This document shows positions 35,427 to 47,305 of a stretch of DNA of 64,000 nt, piece by piece; within the stretch, counting starts at the first letter, position 1, and each line of letters opens with the position of its first letter. The position numbers and the translations under genes are program-made. The notes beneath the pieces are model-generated. The model saw nothing but the letters and a program-made list of their open reading frames with translations, was not told the DNA's origin and did not search any database. Source of the stretch: Aporrectodea caliginosa (taxonomy: Eukaryota > Annelida > Clitellata > Crassiclitellata > Lumbricidae); the NCBI GenBank assembly GCA_020284085.1, contig JACEVL010000057.1, positions 162,501 through 226,500 of the forward strand, in the 5' to 3' direction.

Positions 35427-36010
35427 TTATTTCTGCGGAGGGCGATCGAGGAACAAGACCGTCTCATGAGGAGAATCATGAACTGTATTCTTACTCTGAG
35501 ACTCTGAGGGAAGTCATTAGAATAGTTTCTCATATAAACAGATTGGTCAGTAGTGCAGCTGAGGACGGACTAACTAAGTGACGGAATCTGAGCTTCACCT
35601 GCTCACATCTTTAATAGGCCCTACAACCTGCACATGTGCTCTGTAACTCTGTTATGGGGCTGAAACCCATGGACGCTCACGGTCACTTCAGAGAAGTTGC
35701 TGGATGCCTTCCAACAGTGCCGATGCCCGAAGAGAAGCCTGCAGTTTCCAAATAGGCCTACTGCGCACATCATTTACAGCTTAATTAAAGTAGGCCTATA
35801 ATAGTTCTGAGGGGCACACGACCTCTGCCAGCATGCCCACATGGAGCCCATATAAGACCCATAGTATGGGACCAATCTAATGCTCATGGAAGTTCTGGCA
35901 GGGACAGACTCTGAGATGATCGAAACCATAAGCTTAACACTTCGGACGTTTAGGCACTGCTCGGTCTGATAGCAGACAGTGCATGAATCAAGAAGAGCAT
36001 AGGAAGCTGA
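35235..36010 (+). mobile_element. Decayed LINE (RTE-like RT C-terminus), low confidence
   Basis: A plus-strand reading near 35625-35730 gives CSVTLLWG followed by WTLTVTSEKLLDAFQQC. This resembles the 'LLYG-SE-W-L...K-LDAF..RC' segment after the RT domain of RTE-type LINEs. Frames are broken and ends are not defined. The CA tract lies within it. Confidence 0.4.
35366..35423. repeat. (CA)n microsatellite
   Basis: About 28 CA units embedded in a decayed LINE-like region. Confidence 0.95.
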
Positions 36011-36088
36011 AGGATTGGAGAATTATAAAATGCGGGTGACCGAAAATTTTATGTGAATGTGAAACATTCATTCATTCATTCTGGGGAC

Positions 36089-36300
36089 TTCTATATATAG
36101 CACCTCTTCAAGAAACCTTGGCTACTCATGGGCGTCCCAGCTCAGCAGAAAGACATGAGAGATTTATAAAACCCAGTTTGTTTGGTCAAAGGTAACAAGC
36201 GCAGCTTCGACGGGAGGTCATTCCAGATGAAGGGGCCTGCAACCGAGACAGCTCGGCGTTGCCTATATAGCAGCCAAGCGAGCCCGTGGTACTAGTAGTT
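36089..36300 (-). mobile_element. LINE 3'-end remnant
   Basis: The minus strand encodes RRAVSVAGPFIWNDLPSKLR near 36270-36200, the LINE C-terminal R-x-x-S-V-x-x-P-x-x-W-N-x-L-P motif. It runs on to a CTCTTCAAGAAACC-type terminus related to those at 1566 and 4151. Confidence 0.65.
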
Positions 36301-36639
36301 CCCACTAATAGCCTAAACAAGGACGCGCAGTTGTTTATTAGTGGCAGTTCAAGTTTTTCTTGAACGTTTCAAGTTCTAAGGAACTTGAACTTCTGTTGAT
36401 AGATGCCGAGGCCTCGAGAGTTCGCAACAGAAACAAGCCTAAGAAGAATTTTCCTTTTGGCCTAGGCCTACTTCCTGAACAGAGCTAGCCCTGATCACGG
36501 AAGCGAGACTGACGACACCGTCGTTCAATTAAGTTCACTCGTATATATATAGGGCCTAGGGCGATTTGCCCAAACAATGGCCATAGTGAGGCAAGCAAGG
36601 CTGAGGTGCACGAACTAACTCTTACTTTAAAGGAATTTC

Positions 36640-36865
36640 TATGTCAAGCACTCCTTATCCAACCCAGCTATAATGGTACACTGACCGTGTACGCTGTCGG
36701 TGGGTAGATGAGACGGTGAGGGAGAGGTTTGGCAGATTGCCCTCATACGCCGAAGCTAAGAAAATGAAGTCGCTAACACTTCACTCATGGCTGCCTCAGG
36801 GACAGCATAACGGACTGAGAGCTCTTCTTCCGTGTCCAGCTGTTCGATCTGCCAAGGTCGACTGA
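36640..36865 (+). mobile_element. SINE body, copy of the 57.6-57.9 kb SINE
   Basis: It shares with the minus-strand element at 57590-57905, in the same order: CACTGACCGTG, GAGGGTGAGGGA-like, AAGCTAAGAAAATGAAGTC, CACTCATGGCTGCCTC and GGACTGA...CTCTTCTTC. The tRNA-like head seen in the other copy is missing or unrecognisable here. Confidence 0.75.
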
Positions 36866-36969
36866 AACTGTTTAGCGGTATGTGAAGGAGTGTGAGAATG
36901 TCGGTTGCATAGGCTACCGATGGTGGCTTATTTCATATCCTACTTTCACAGTCAGTGTTTAATCTAGAC

Positions 36970-37330
36970 GTCTCTGGGGGGGTAAAGTTCCCCCCCCAGG
37001 ATCGAGTTTTCCCCCCCCAGAAAAATTAAAGAGATGAAATTTTAGCCCCAAGAAAAATTAAAGACATGTAATTTTGTAGAATATTGTGTTGGAAAACTCT
37101 CGATACTACCCCCCTCGAAAATATTGGTGGAAAAATGGCTGTTACTACCCCCTCGAAAGAAAATCCTTGGAAAACTCTGGTTACTACACCGGTAACTACC
37201 GGTGTAGTAAAAATTCCTGGAAAATTTCTGAGATTTTGTTCTTGGAAATACTCGTTACCCCCGGTCGTCAACTTTTACAATAAGCTGGATTCCCCCCAGA
37301 ACCCTCAATTTCCCCTCGACAGCAAGGGGA
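36970..37330. repeat. C-run-rich repeat with degenerate internal units and a palindrome
   Basis: Units of the form GGAAAACTCT-GNTACTACCCCC-TCGAAA recur at about 37091, 37136 and 37170. A perfect inverted repeat (TTACTACACCGGT / ACCGGTGTAGTAA, 4-nt spacer) lies at 37181-37210. G-run and C-run blocks flank it (36976-37018; 37290-37325). Probably a decayed DNA transposon. Ends not defined. Confidence 0.55.
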
Positions 37331-37344
37331 CTAGATTAAACACT

Positions 37345-37450
37345 GTTTCACAGTCCGTACACGGGACCTACGCACGCTTTCAAACGGGCAGCGGAGGTGA
37401 CCTCATCCGACCAATTCGTTGAAAAGTGAACGGGCTTGAGGCCGTACTGT
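37345..37450 (+). mobile_element. tRNA-derived SINE body, copy 2
   Basis: It shares CACAGTCCGTACACGGG, ACGGGCAG, GGTGACCTCATCCGA-like and TGAGGCC in order with the element at 15900-15990. Only the body is present here. Confidence 0.7.
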
Positions 37451-37469
37451 TGTTATAGTGACTGTTGTT

Positions 37470-38370
37470 ATAGTGACCATACGCTGACGACACTCCAATT
37501 ATTCATCTCATTCTCTCCAAGCAGCTTCTCTGACTCCATAGATCATCTTCTCCATGTAGTTACCCAAATTTCCTCCTGGATGACATCAAATCTCCTGTGC
37601 CTGAACCCCTCTAAAACTGAATTTATACTTATAGGCCTCCATGAGCAACTTAAGAAAATCCCAGATCCATCTATTTCCATCAACCTTGACTCTGTCAGTT
37701 CTCACCTACCCACACATTCACTGCAAATTCTCCTGTCCGCAACCTTGGTGTGATTTTCGACCAAAACCTGCTTATCCACACATAAGCCATCTTTCTCGCT
37801 CTTGCTTCATGCATATCCGTGACCTTGGTAGAATCATGCCCTATGCTCGACTTCAAAACTGCATCTACAGTCGCTACATCTATAGTTCACGTTAACTTAG
37901 ACTACTGTAATTCTCTTTTCCGAAACATAGAGATGACCCAAATAAACCACCTCCAAGCTATTCAGAATGCCCTCGCCCGTGCTGTCACCAAAACCCCAAA
38001 CACCATCACATCACTCCTGTCCTCAAATCACTCCACTGGCTCAAAATTCCTGAACGAATAGAATATAAAGTCATATCACTCACCTACAACTCACTTCAAA
38101 CCTCCCAGCCCTCCTATCTCCATCAGTGGTTCACGATCCAGCCACTTTATCCAACCCGCTCCTCCTCCTCCCTAACACTGCTCCGCCCTTCCGTCACCTC
38201 ATTACTAAACTTTGCAAATCGCTCCATAGCCATAGCTGTTCCACCTCTTTGGAGCAAACTTCCGCCAGCACAACGACAAATATCTGACCCATCCTACGAA
38301 GTCAGCAAAATTCCACCTCTTGCTATCTCTCCACAGCCTACTCTGGATGGAACATGCACATAAGACTGTT
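37470..38370 (+). mobile_element. LINE reverse-transcriptase C-terminal fragment (CR1-like)
   Basis: Plus strand, in order across shifting frames: WMTSNLLCLNPSKTEFILIG (~37580-37640), RNLGVIFDQNL (~37740), LDYCNSLFRN (~37895), INHLQAIQNALARAVTKTP (~37945), RIEYKVISLTYNSLQTSQPS (~38060-38115) and AVPPLWSKLPPAQRQIS (~38235-38290). This is the segment after the FADD box in CR1-clade elements. Several frameshifts make it a dead 5'-truncated copy, in sense with RGS22 but outside it. Confidence 0.88.
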
Positions 38371-40447
38371 TTTTGACTAAATCCTATCCTGAATCCACTT
38401 CTCAGGTGACCAGTATTTAAAATTAGTCCTTATTCATCAGTGTTATCACGATTCAACACATTATTTGATTGCTTTTCTGATCACACCTAAAACTAGAACT
38501 CTTATTGAACAAGCTTATTCAGTTGCAGGGCCTACAGTTAGGATTTCCCTCCCTGTATCTGTTCAGTCTGCTCAGTCATTCAATTGTCTTTTCATTCTCT
38601 ACGTAAGACTTAATTTCTCAAACTGATTAACCACAATAGGCTGTCTCTTATCTTTGCAGGCTGATCTTCTGGATATTGTCCTGTTCGTGGCTTGATTTTG
38701 GTGTGCTTACAGTTGATGCCTTGTGCATTAGAAGAACTGTGCTTATAGATATAGCTCATCACTACCACTACTAACACTACTACCACTAAAATGATAATAA
38801 CTAATAATAATTATAATCAGAGGAGGTCACATTTAGTAGTAGTATCTACCTCTGATTTCTAGATGGGCAGCTATATTTCCTGAAATGTAGAGATTTACGC
38901 AAAGAGAAAAACAGAGACACAGAGACTGACAGATAGACAAACAGACTCACAGCAAAACTAACTCCAACAGAATTTATTACCAATTCAGAAAATTATTAAA
39001 ATCTGAAGAGATTCTCCATACATTTCATGCCTAAACCCTCCAACGTCTCCCATCTTGAATACAGAAAAGTTGTTTTGCTTATTATTGCATTCATCTGAAA
39101 GACTTGTTTTTAAAGATTTACTTGTATTAAACAGTAATGATAAAGGAATCACAAACATAATAAAGATGTTGTGTCATTGTAATAATTGTAATAATATAAT
39201 AATGATGATGATGCCAACGAATATCCTGAATACAACTGATGGTTGCTATAGACCACAGTCACAACACAAAACCAACTGTAAGCAGAGTCTGGATGCAATC
39301 AGAAATGGCAGATCTTCAAGTCTCGGCAGGAACTGGGTAATAAAAAGTAGAATGTACTAATCTCTAATAAATTAGGAAAATATAAAAAATTATTTAAGAG
39401 ACCAGTAGATGTCATAACCAATAAAACACATAAAATGAATTATAATCAGCTACTGTGGTAGTTCACTTTAAAATGTATGCAATCGTTGTAAACAATGTAA
39501 TGTTTAAGCTTTTCAGATGCAAATAAAGGTTACTTACTTACTTCATTACTTACTTATACATTGTATTAGGGAGGATTACTACAAATACACATTTAAACAG
39601 ATTAGACAATGTAGAAATGCATCTATGAGCTGTTGGAAGGTGTTAGGCAAACCGTTGAAAATTACAACTCTGATTAATTAATTATAGCTGAATACACTTT
39701 CCGATTATAGATTGGTTTGTTACAGTTAAAAGTTTTTATCCAGATATCAAAATGACAAGTTTCCAACTAACAGAGATGAAATACTTGCAGACGATGCACC
39801 AACTTTTGATTTGGTGTTATTTAAACACTCGACAACTCAATTCTTTCACTGATTTAGCATCAGATGTTGGTGTTCGCACCTCTATACTGTACAGGCATCC
39901 TCTTATTTAAGTAACAGCCAAACAGAAGAACTGAATTTACAAGGACTTAATTAACAACACCCGGTTTTAGGAACTCGTAAACCAACCAAAATTTGATCTG
40001 TAATTCTTAATTATGCAGGCAGCCTCTTAAACTGGAAAACTAACAGACATACGAGAGCATAGTTTGAGACTTTGTACATGAAACAAAATAACAACATATA
40101 GATAACAAATACAAGTAAATTGTATGTAAGTGATATTCAAATGACAGACAAGACTAATTTTAAACTTTGACTTTCCTTACAAAATACAAAGCACCTCTAG
40201 TAAATTCCAAAAGTCCACCTAATTCAGAATTAAAACTTCAGAACAAATTACCGGTATATATGATAATAAATTTACTTTCTCAAGTAGCATAAATATTAGG
40301 TCTTTGCTTCAATCAATACAAACATAGCAGTAATTTTGGGCACAGGAGTTGGTGGATATCCTTAAAAGTTACTGGGTTTAAACTGTGTTAAAAGCAGAAC
40401 TTAAATTAAATTAAAACACAATAACTTAACCAACATGCATCCCGACC

Positions 40448-40855
40448 ATGGTGGAACTTCCTCCGATTTTAGACCACATACAGGTTGTGGGAAACACGGT
40501 GGAGCTGGAAAGAGTGTTAACATACCTCAGGTTGAATGCTGAGGCTGATGGCAACAAGAAGTTCGAGGTCCACCAGCAAACACCAATTGCCTGTAACTGC
40601 ATGACCAGCCTTAATCAGGGAATTTCGAGTATCAACGCTCGGCTCAACACAAAATCCGCCTGTTTCCATCTTACATACTACCTCTGCTCCTTAATGGCTG
40701 AATGCTCAGGGTGGCCCAAGAGAGAGGTGGCTGGAGGTGTCCCAACAGTGGTGCCTGAGGAGAATCTTGTGACTTCCATGTACTTCCACCACCAATGCAG
40801 AAACTTTCAGGCACATGGTAGAGACCTTGGTCCTGGCCAAGGTGATCAAACCTAG
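40448..40855 (+). CDS. Unassigned ORF, 135 codons
   Basis: An open frame in a patch of higher GC (about 40440-41040) inside AT-rich DNA. It begins MVELPPILDHIQVVG and contains several Cys residues (positions ~49-51, 72, 81, 86, 117) without a clear zinc-binding spacing. The minus strand is also partly open (40904-40671). I see no family match, splice context or promoter. It may be a decayed mobile element or a small exon. Confidence 0.2.
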   Translation: MVELPPILDHIQVVGNTVELERVLTYLRLNAEADGNKKFEVHQQTPIACNCMTSLNQGISSINARLNTKSACFHLTYYLCSLMAECSGWPKREVAGGVPTVVPEENLVTSMYFHHQCRNFQAHGRDLGPGQGDQT

Positions 40856-43800
40856 AAGACTTTGATTTTTGGTACTTCACACGATGTGACAGCAGGCAGG
40901 GCACCTAACTCCTCGATTTCCGGTCCCCCAATGAGCTGAACAAGATCAGTCAGGCGACCAAGGCACACATTGACTCGGATGGTGGGAGGTGGAACATCAC
41001 CCACTCAAGTTTAGGTGACACACACACACACACAGCCGGAGGATGAGTCCATTACTGGGACAATGGCAGAGTCATGGAAACAGCAACACTCAGTGAGAGA
41101 AGGAAATGCCATGGATGATGGTAATTAACAGCTACATAAATTCAGTTCCGGAACTGTAGTGACATGGCAGTCGTCAACAAATAAAAGTCCAGTAAGATTT
41201 GTTTGTATAAATACGAAAGCTCAACCCATAAGAATTTGACAGATTTAAATGAAACCTAACACAACGTAGAGCAACAAAACAAACGGTCATCTACAGAGCC
41301 CATTGCTGATAGAGTTCGTCACAATAATGACAAACAGGGTCATCACACACCCTAAATGCAGTGTCATGGTGGTCAAACAGTGTAGCACATAACTTGTCCA
41401 GGGGACCATTTCCATGTACTTGACATGTTTGGCAGCCGAAGAGCTCCTGACCTTGCATGACCAAGGATGATTGTTAAATATTGACATATGTAACATATAC
41501 AGCCCTGCTACAAAGAGTTGCAGGTAAGTCATGACAATAGCATATCAATACTCTTATAAAGGTTGGTCAAAATGTTTATTCTTACTTGTATCACATCACC
41601 AAAAATGAAAATACTGCACAGAATGTTAAAAATCAAGATTTAAACTGAGGGTGAAAACTTAAAAAACTTAAAATAAAACTATCAGACCTTGAAGAGATCT
41701 ATTTTACCTTTTACACTCAACTTCATTTTCTTCTAACCACATCATTTTAAATAATACCACAATCATTCCTATTAATTGCTAACTACTATAACTGATTAAT
41801 ACTGATGCTCCATACGAAATTTATTTTAAAAAACAGAGTACAGCAAAGCTGATATGACAGTAGTCTGAGTGCATAGAGATAATCAGACACTACTGCTTCT
41901 TCTACACAGACAGTCCAAAGACAAAGCTATAGATTCACTTAAGACTGTGTTACTTTTGAGCAAACTTCTTGGAAAATTGAACTGACAACATTCATTTCTA
42001 GATACATTTAAGCTTCCCACGTTTCAATTTCTAGAATTCTGCAGACAAGTTTTTCGTAAAACCAAATGGCGTTTTTGAAATTTTGCTTAGGAAACATTAG
42101 ATAAGTGAGAAAAAAGTCTGATGGTCCACGTCTAAGTGGTAAAATATGAGGTACACACACACACAGGCACACACTAATAGCCAGAGACATAACCAGTTTA
42201 TACAAGTAATTCTAAATGATTGTTCATTATTTTTCTATGATTAGAAAAATGCTATTTATCAACACCAAATATAAATACTAATATATGCATCAGGAATATA
42301 TCCTTCGAAACAGAATTCATGTTAAGAGTAATTGCTTAAAAACAAAATAACAAACAGTATTATCTAAACAAGCAAATCTGTGACCGTGCAGCTAAATGCA
42401 CAGAGAAACAGATCAGCTGCACGCAAGCAATGCCCTGACCAGTTGCAGGCCATAGCTGCCGTGCAGTTTTCAAAATAACTGTGACACGAAATGCATTCTG
42501 GAATACAACTACAGCAGATGCCTTGTGAAGTCATCGGGCAGAAGCAAAGCAAGCCGTCAAGTGACAACTCATAGAAATCCTCGTCAGAAACATCTCATGA
42601 CCATTAATCTTTACAAGTCCTCAGTTGACAACAAAACAACTGACCTTTGGTAATATTCACATGGTTTAGCTAACGCTACAGATTACACAAATGGCAACGC
42701 ATCATTTAATAAAAAAGGGAATGGACATCACCTAAAAGATTGCATGTCTTCTACTCAGTTGAAAAATTTCACTCTGGTTCCTTACAAACGTCCCTGCCTT
42801 CGAATAAAATTCCAACCCTCATGAACAACCTTTTTCTGTTACCTACAACACAATGTCATGATAGCAGATAATGGTGCTGGTGATCATGGACCTGCTTTCA
42901 TAAATCAAGTTAGCCAAATCAGGTAATATTGGTTATGCTGCAAAATCCCAATTTCAGTTCTGAAATAGTGGGTGAATTCCCTGAGTTTTGTATACCTTAA
43001 TGCACAGAAGAAATTACAGGAAAATCACCAAAATTCTGATCAAAGAGATTAATCGTTAAACACACAATTTCCTAGTTGAACAATGTCTCAGTGGTACTTT
43101 TTCACAGTGAATCTCAACGGAAAATAATCTGCGATTAACTCTTCAGCAGCTACGCTACATCACTTTACATGAGTTAACTTTTGCCTTTCACAATTTCTCT
43201 TTGCTTTCCAAATGATTTTATATGATAAAGACATTCATACTAACTGACAAACTGTACAGAAATAGCCAACTAGCCAATATTCTCATGATAAATTATCACT
43301 AAAATTCAAAATCAGTTAACTACTGCAGCCATATTTGCAGCAGCTTCATACATGAACCATTTAACACACAATTTCCACAATAATCAACAATAATGTCATC
43401 AGCAGACTTGTGAGTTTCAGTAAACATGTGTTTTAAACATTGCATGCAATGATTCCTTAGTATAAAATTAGTTTCCTACGACACTCCTGCAAGATTACAC
43501 CACACAGCGACATGTCTGAGAAAGTGTGATCCAGATAAAACAGCTGTCCCTGATTTATCTAGGATTCAAATCTGTTTTCCTGAACCCGTGTTTGTGAGAT
43601 CCTATTCATAATAAAATCACAGTCACATTACTGCAACCAATGATCAGAAAACAGAACATTCAGGTAAAGCATGTTAATTTCACACTGATTATGCTTCTGC
43701 ATCAACAGTAGTCCTCAAAGGCACAGCACTTGTGACACTGTATGAGTCAATCCATTACAAAGACTGCCTCCCTTCTGCAACTGCATCACTTTACACACAG

Positions 43801-46144
43801 GTATTACTTCAAATGAAACAATGCCTGCTGCAGCGGAGACAAACAATGGTATCACTAGTTGCTCAACCACAAAGTATCTAATCAATGTCACACCAAAAGA
43901 CAATTTGAGTTAATGAAGAGAAAATGACAGTCTTGCAATCAAAATTTGTATTCCTCCCAGAGTTATTAAACTTCTTTATCTAAACCAACAGTTGGAACAG
44001 CACTATGATGTCTAAAATAAATCATAGGCATTTCTTTCATCATCACCTCTTCTAATTGTAATAAGCTTTCTAAGCAAACACCCAAAACTCACAGGTAAAA
44101 AACACAAATTGTGCCAAATCAGAATGAAGTCAGATTACATGCAACTAAAATCAGATTGAGCAAAACCAATAAAATCCAAATAAGGCCAAAAACCAGTTGC
44201 TGCACTGATTGCTTTTCCTAGCATAATTACATCCGCAAAATAAAACAGCAGATGACTTCACTCTTAAACATTTCTTCACAAAATTCGACCTGCCAGACGT
44301 CAAAATCAGAGCAGTTACAGCTACCAATACGTCACACATAACCATATGCAATACCTTTTTTATGAAATATCTTTACTTTGTGATAGTAATGCCAACTAAG
44401 ATAATGGTCTCTATTGACTAATTGTAACATCATGGATATTTTTGTGTACTGAATAAAGCAACTTCATCCAACCTAAAAAATGAATGCCATAAAAAATTTG
44501 AAATTGTTCCTTTCTGAAGTTTTTAATAGGGATTGTTTTTTTCATAGCCAGTCAATATTTTTAATTTTATAGCACTTGATCCAATCTTACTAGTGTGCTT
44601 CATTTCCACCACAGACTTTCCAAATGAATGTTTACAAATTCAAATAAATTTAGTATTCCACACAATCTTTCAGATATCTTAATGTTGTTTTCCTTTACAA
44701 TTCGAATGATCAAAAACAAACTTTTCTAAACCCTTTGTACATGTGCAAAATGATGACAAGATTACTTGCCATGCATGCTACAAGGCACATACTTGCAACA
44801 CTTCAGATGCAATTAGTAAGTTGTTAGTTGGAAGTTAGGAAACCAGCGCTCATCCCAAGTAAATAAATTAACCGTTAATTATAGTCATATATAAGCTCAA
44901 ATTTTCCCACTGGTTATTTAAATACTTGTGATATATTCATGGAAGTATTATACCTGAAAATCAGCACTGCTTCACTTTATGATTGCATTAAATTTCATGA
45001 CTGTAATAGCAAATGAAGACAAATTTGACATACAATTTTCGGTAATTCAGAGTCAGATAAAGCATTCATTTTGAAGGACTTATGTGTAGCAGGACCACCA
45101 GCACCATAATTAGCACTCATACAAATGATTTATAGAACCTTTCAAATTATAATAAAAGCGATATATGTAGTGATTTCCAGTTGCTCTGTCAACGAGACCA
45201 GGTTTTTCACCATTCCCCAAAAGGCTGGTAAGAAATTTGAGTGAAAGTGTCAGCCTGCTCGCCAGTATGAAAGATTCATTAGCGTTCAATATATTTTTAT
45301 AGTTTTGCAACAAGAATTGAAGGCTCAGATCGTTGCTGAACTCAACTCAATCACTGACTAGTATTAGTCCTTCTAAGTGCTAAGCTAGCGATGCCCGGAT
45401 GTAAACAACACAGCATTCATGACTTCATCTGCTCTAGGAAGTGTAAAAATGCCTCTGCAGTAATTACTGGACAACATAACTTTACCTGCCACTGCCTGAC
45501 TTGCGATGTTTCATGCCATGCAAAAATATTGCAGATAGCATTGAAGTCTTTCACATAACAGGGAAAGCGACTTCTTTGACCTCTGTCCATCCTAAACATA
45601 AACCTACGTCTAAGCACTTCAATCTAAAATCAACGACTGTTGGAGATTTGCCTACCACACAAATTGTGAAGTGAGTGTTTAAACAAGTAAAATGGTGCAT
45701 TCAAAAAAGCAGTTTTACATATCAAACCAGCAAATGGGAGACAGTTGACTGACTCAAGTTTTAAATGTGGCCCAGAAACACTATTATACAGCTATATTAT
45801 TATAATTATCAGTAACATATCCCTATTTAAAAGAATGGCAGAATATCGAAAGACAAAGTGATGAGACATGTAATCCACACTGCCATATTTTGTCCATCAT
45901 ATCTAAAATATACAAGTATGGTACATACAAACTATGAAATGACAAAGGCTTGTTCAAAATTCATTTCTAAACACGTTCCATGTCTACACTTTAACATTAT
46001 CTTCAGTTGGTCAGAGACAATGATTTTACTTGGAGAGAAGAAATTGACCAAAACCGAAAAATATCTGGCTGAGCTCAGAGCAAGGGCCAAAAATATAGAA
46101 CATGCAAAAGTTTAAAATGGCTTTTGACTGAACTCATTAAGATT

Positions 46145-46312
46145 CCAATGGTCAGTAGCATAGCCAGAAAACAATTTCGGGGTTTCTATTGGACATGGTC
46201 ACAAAAGTTAAGTTTTTTTGTATTTCGCATATAAAAGCTTATAAAAAATTTTTCGGCAATTTATTTGGGGGTTTGAACCGTAAAACCCCCCAAATACGCC
46301 AATGTCAATGGT
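46145..46312. mobile_element. 152-bp MITE, CA...TG ends, 8-bp target duplication (1 mismatch)
   Basis: The element spans 46153-46304, starts CAGTAGCATAGCC and ends AAATACGCCAATG. Flanks are CCAATGGT (46145-46152) and TCAATGGT (46305-46312). Inner words ACAATTTCGGGGTTTC, GGACATGGTCAC and a GGGGGTTT...AAACCCCC hairpin are shared with the copy at 52206-52365. Confidence 0.75.
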
Positions 46313-47305
46313 TAATGGTTGAGATTCGAAGTTCAAAACTTGTTAAAGTGCTTAGAGAACTGAATGGTCATGATTCATGATTATGTTTCTACGTGACGTA
46401 TCAGAATACAACCCAGCTACTCCAACACATAATTGATTTTTGACGACGGCCTCACTTGAAGCAACCATTGATTGATGCCTTGAGCATTACGACATTGGTG
46501 TCACATAAGTCATTAGATCAGATTCGATTGCATTCCTTCCTATCCACGCCTGAGATTCGCAGATGGCAGAGATTCGTAGATATTCGAATTGTCTTCAATT
46601 TCAGATTGTCACACTAATCCCAGGATATGCTGTCTGTGATCATTTACAATAACACAGTTTTTAGCAAAACCTACTATAATCTACAGTTGCAGTCGAATGT
46701 AATGTACTATTACACTAAACTGCCTAAAAATTGATACAAAGTAATTATCATTCCTGTCACAGCGAAAAATTCAGTGGAATGTATTGAATAGTAAGGTAAT
46801 TTGAATTACACTCAGATGCACAAAACAGTATCATCGTAATATCTAGATAGCAATTTTTCGAAACACAGTGTCCTGATATCATATGCCTCAACACAGACGC
46901 AATCAGCAGAAATGAGAAAGTTACTTTCTAGACGAAGAGAAACCAACAGTCAGAAGTCAAATCATATCGATCACCTGCTAGATTCAATTTTACTTAACTA
47001 TTTTACAAAAGACACTAGAATGACTAGTGACACACAATCATTTGCAGATTCACGCTTACATTATACGATGACAAGCTTTAAAGACGTTGCTGTCAGCCAC
47101 AGCTTCATACAAAACAACGCTTTGATTGCCAATGAATTTGTAAGTCTCTTGAAAAAGCCAATTAACAAAACAAACAATTTTTAAAAACAATTGACAGAAT
47201 AAACCATTCGGAAAAGGAATGACCTAACGTCACGTGTCATGTGCCCAAATGGTGAGCGACTCGCAATGGATTCGGTTCCAGAGAGGAAACTAAGAAGTCG
47301 TGTAT

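Larger units (their letters stand above)
38371..47305. other. 9-kb AT-rich region without a convincing gene
   Basis: It includes the 3' flank and UTR of minus-strand UGCG (left of 47306), (ACTT)n near 39525, retroelement 3' ends (TTGATGCCTTG words near 38713 and 46472), a 152-bp MITE (46153) and an unassigned ORF (40448). Other ORFs are short and without domain features. The poly(A) site of UGCG could not be placed. Confidence 0.55.
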
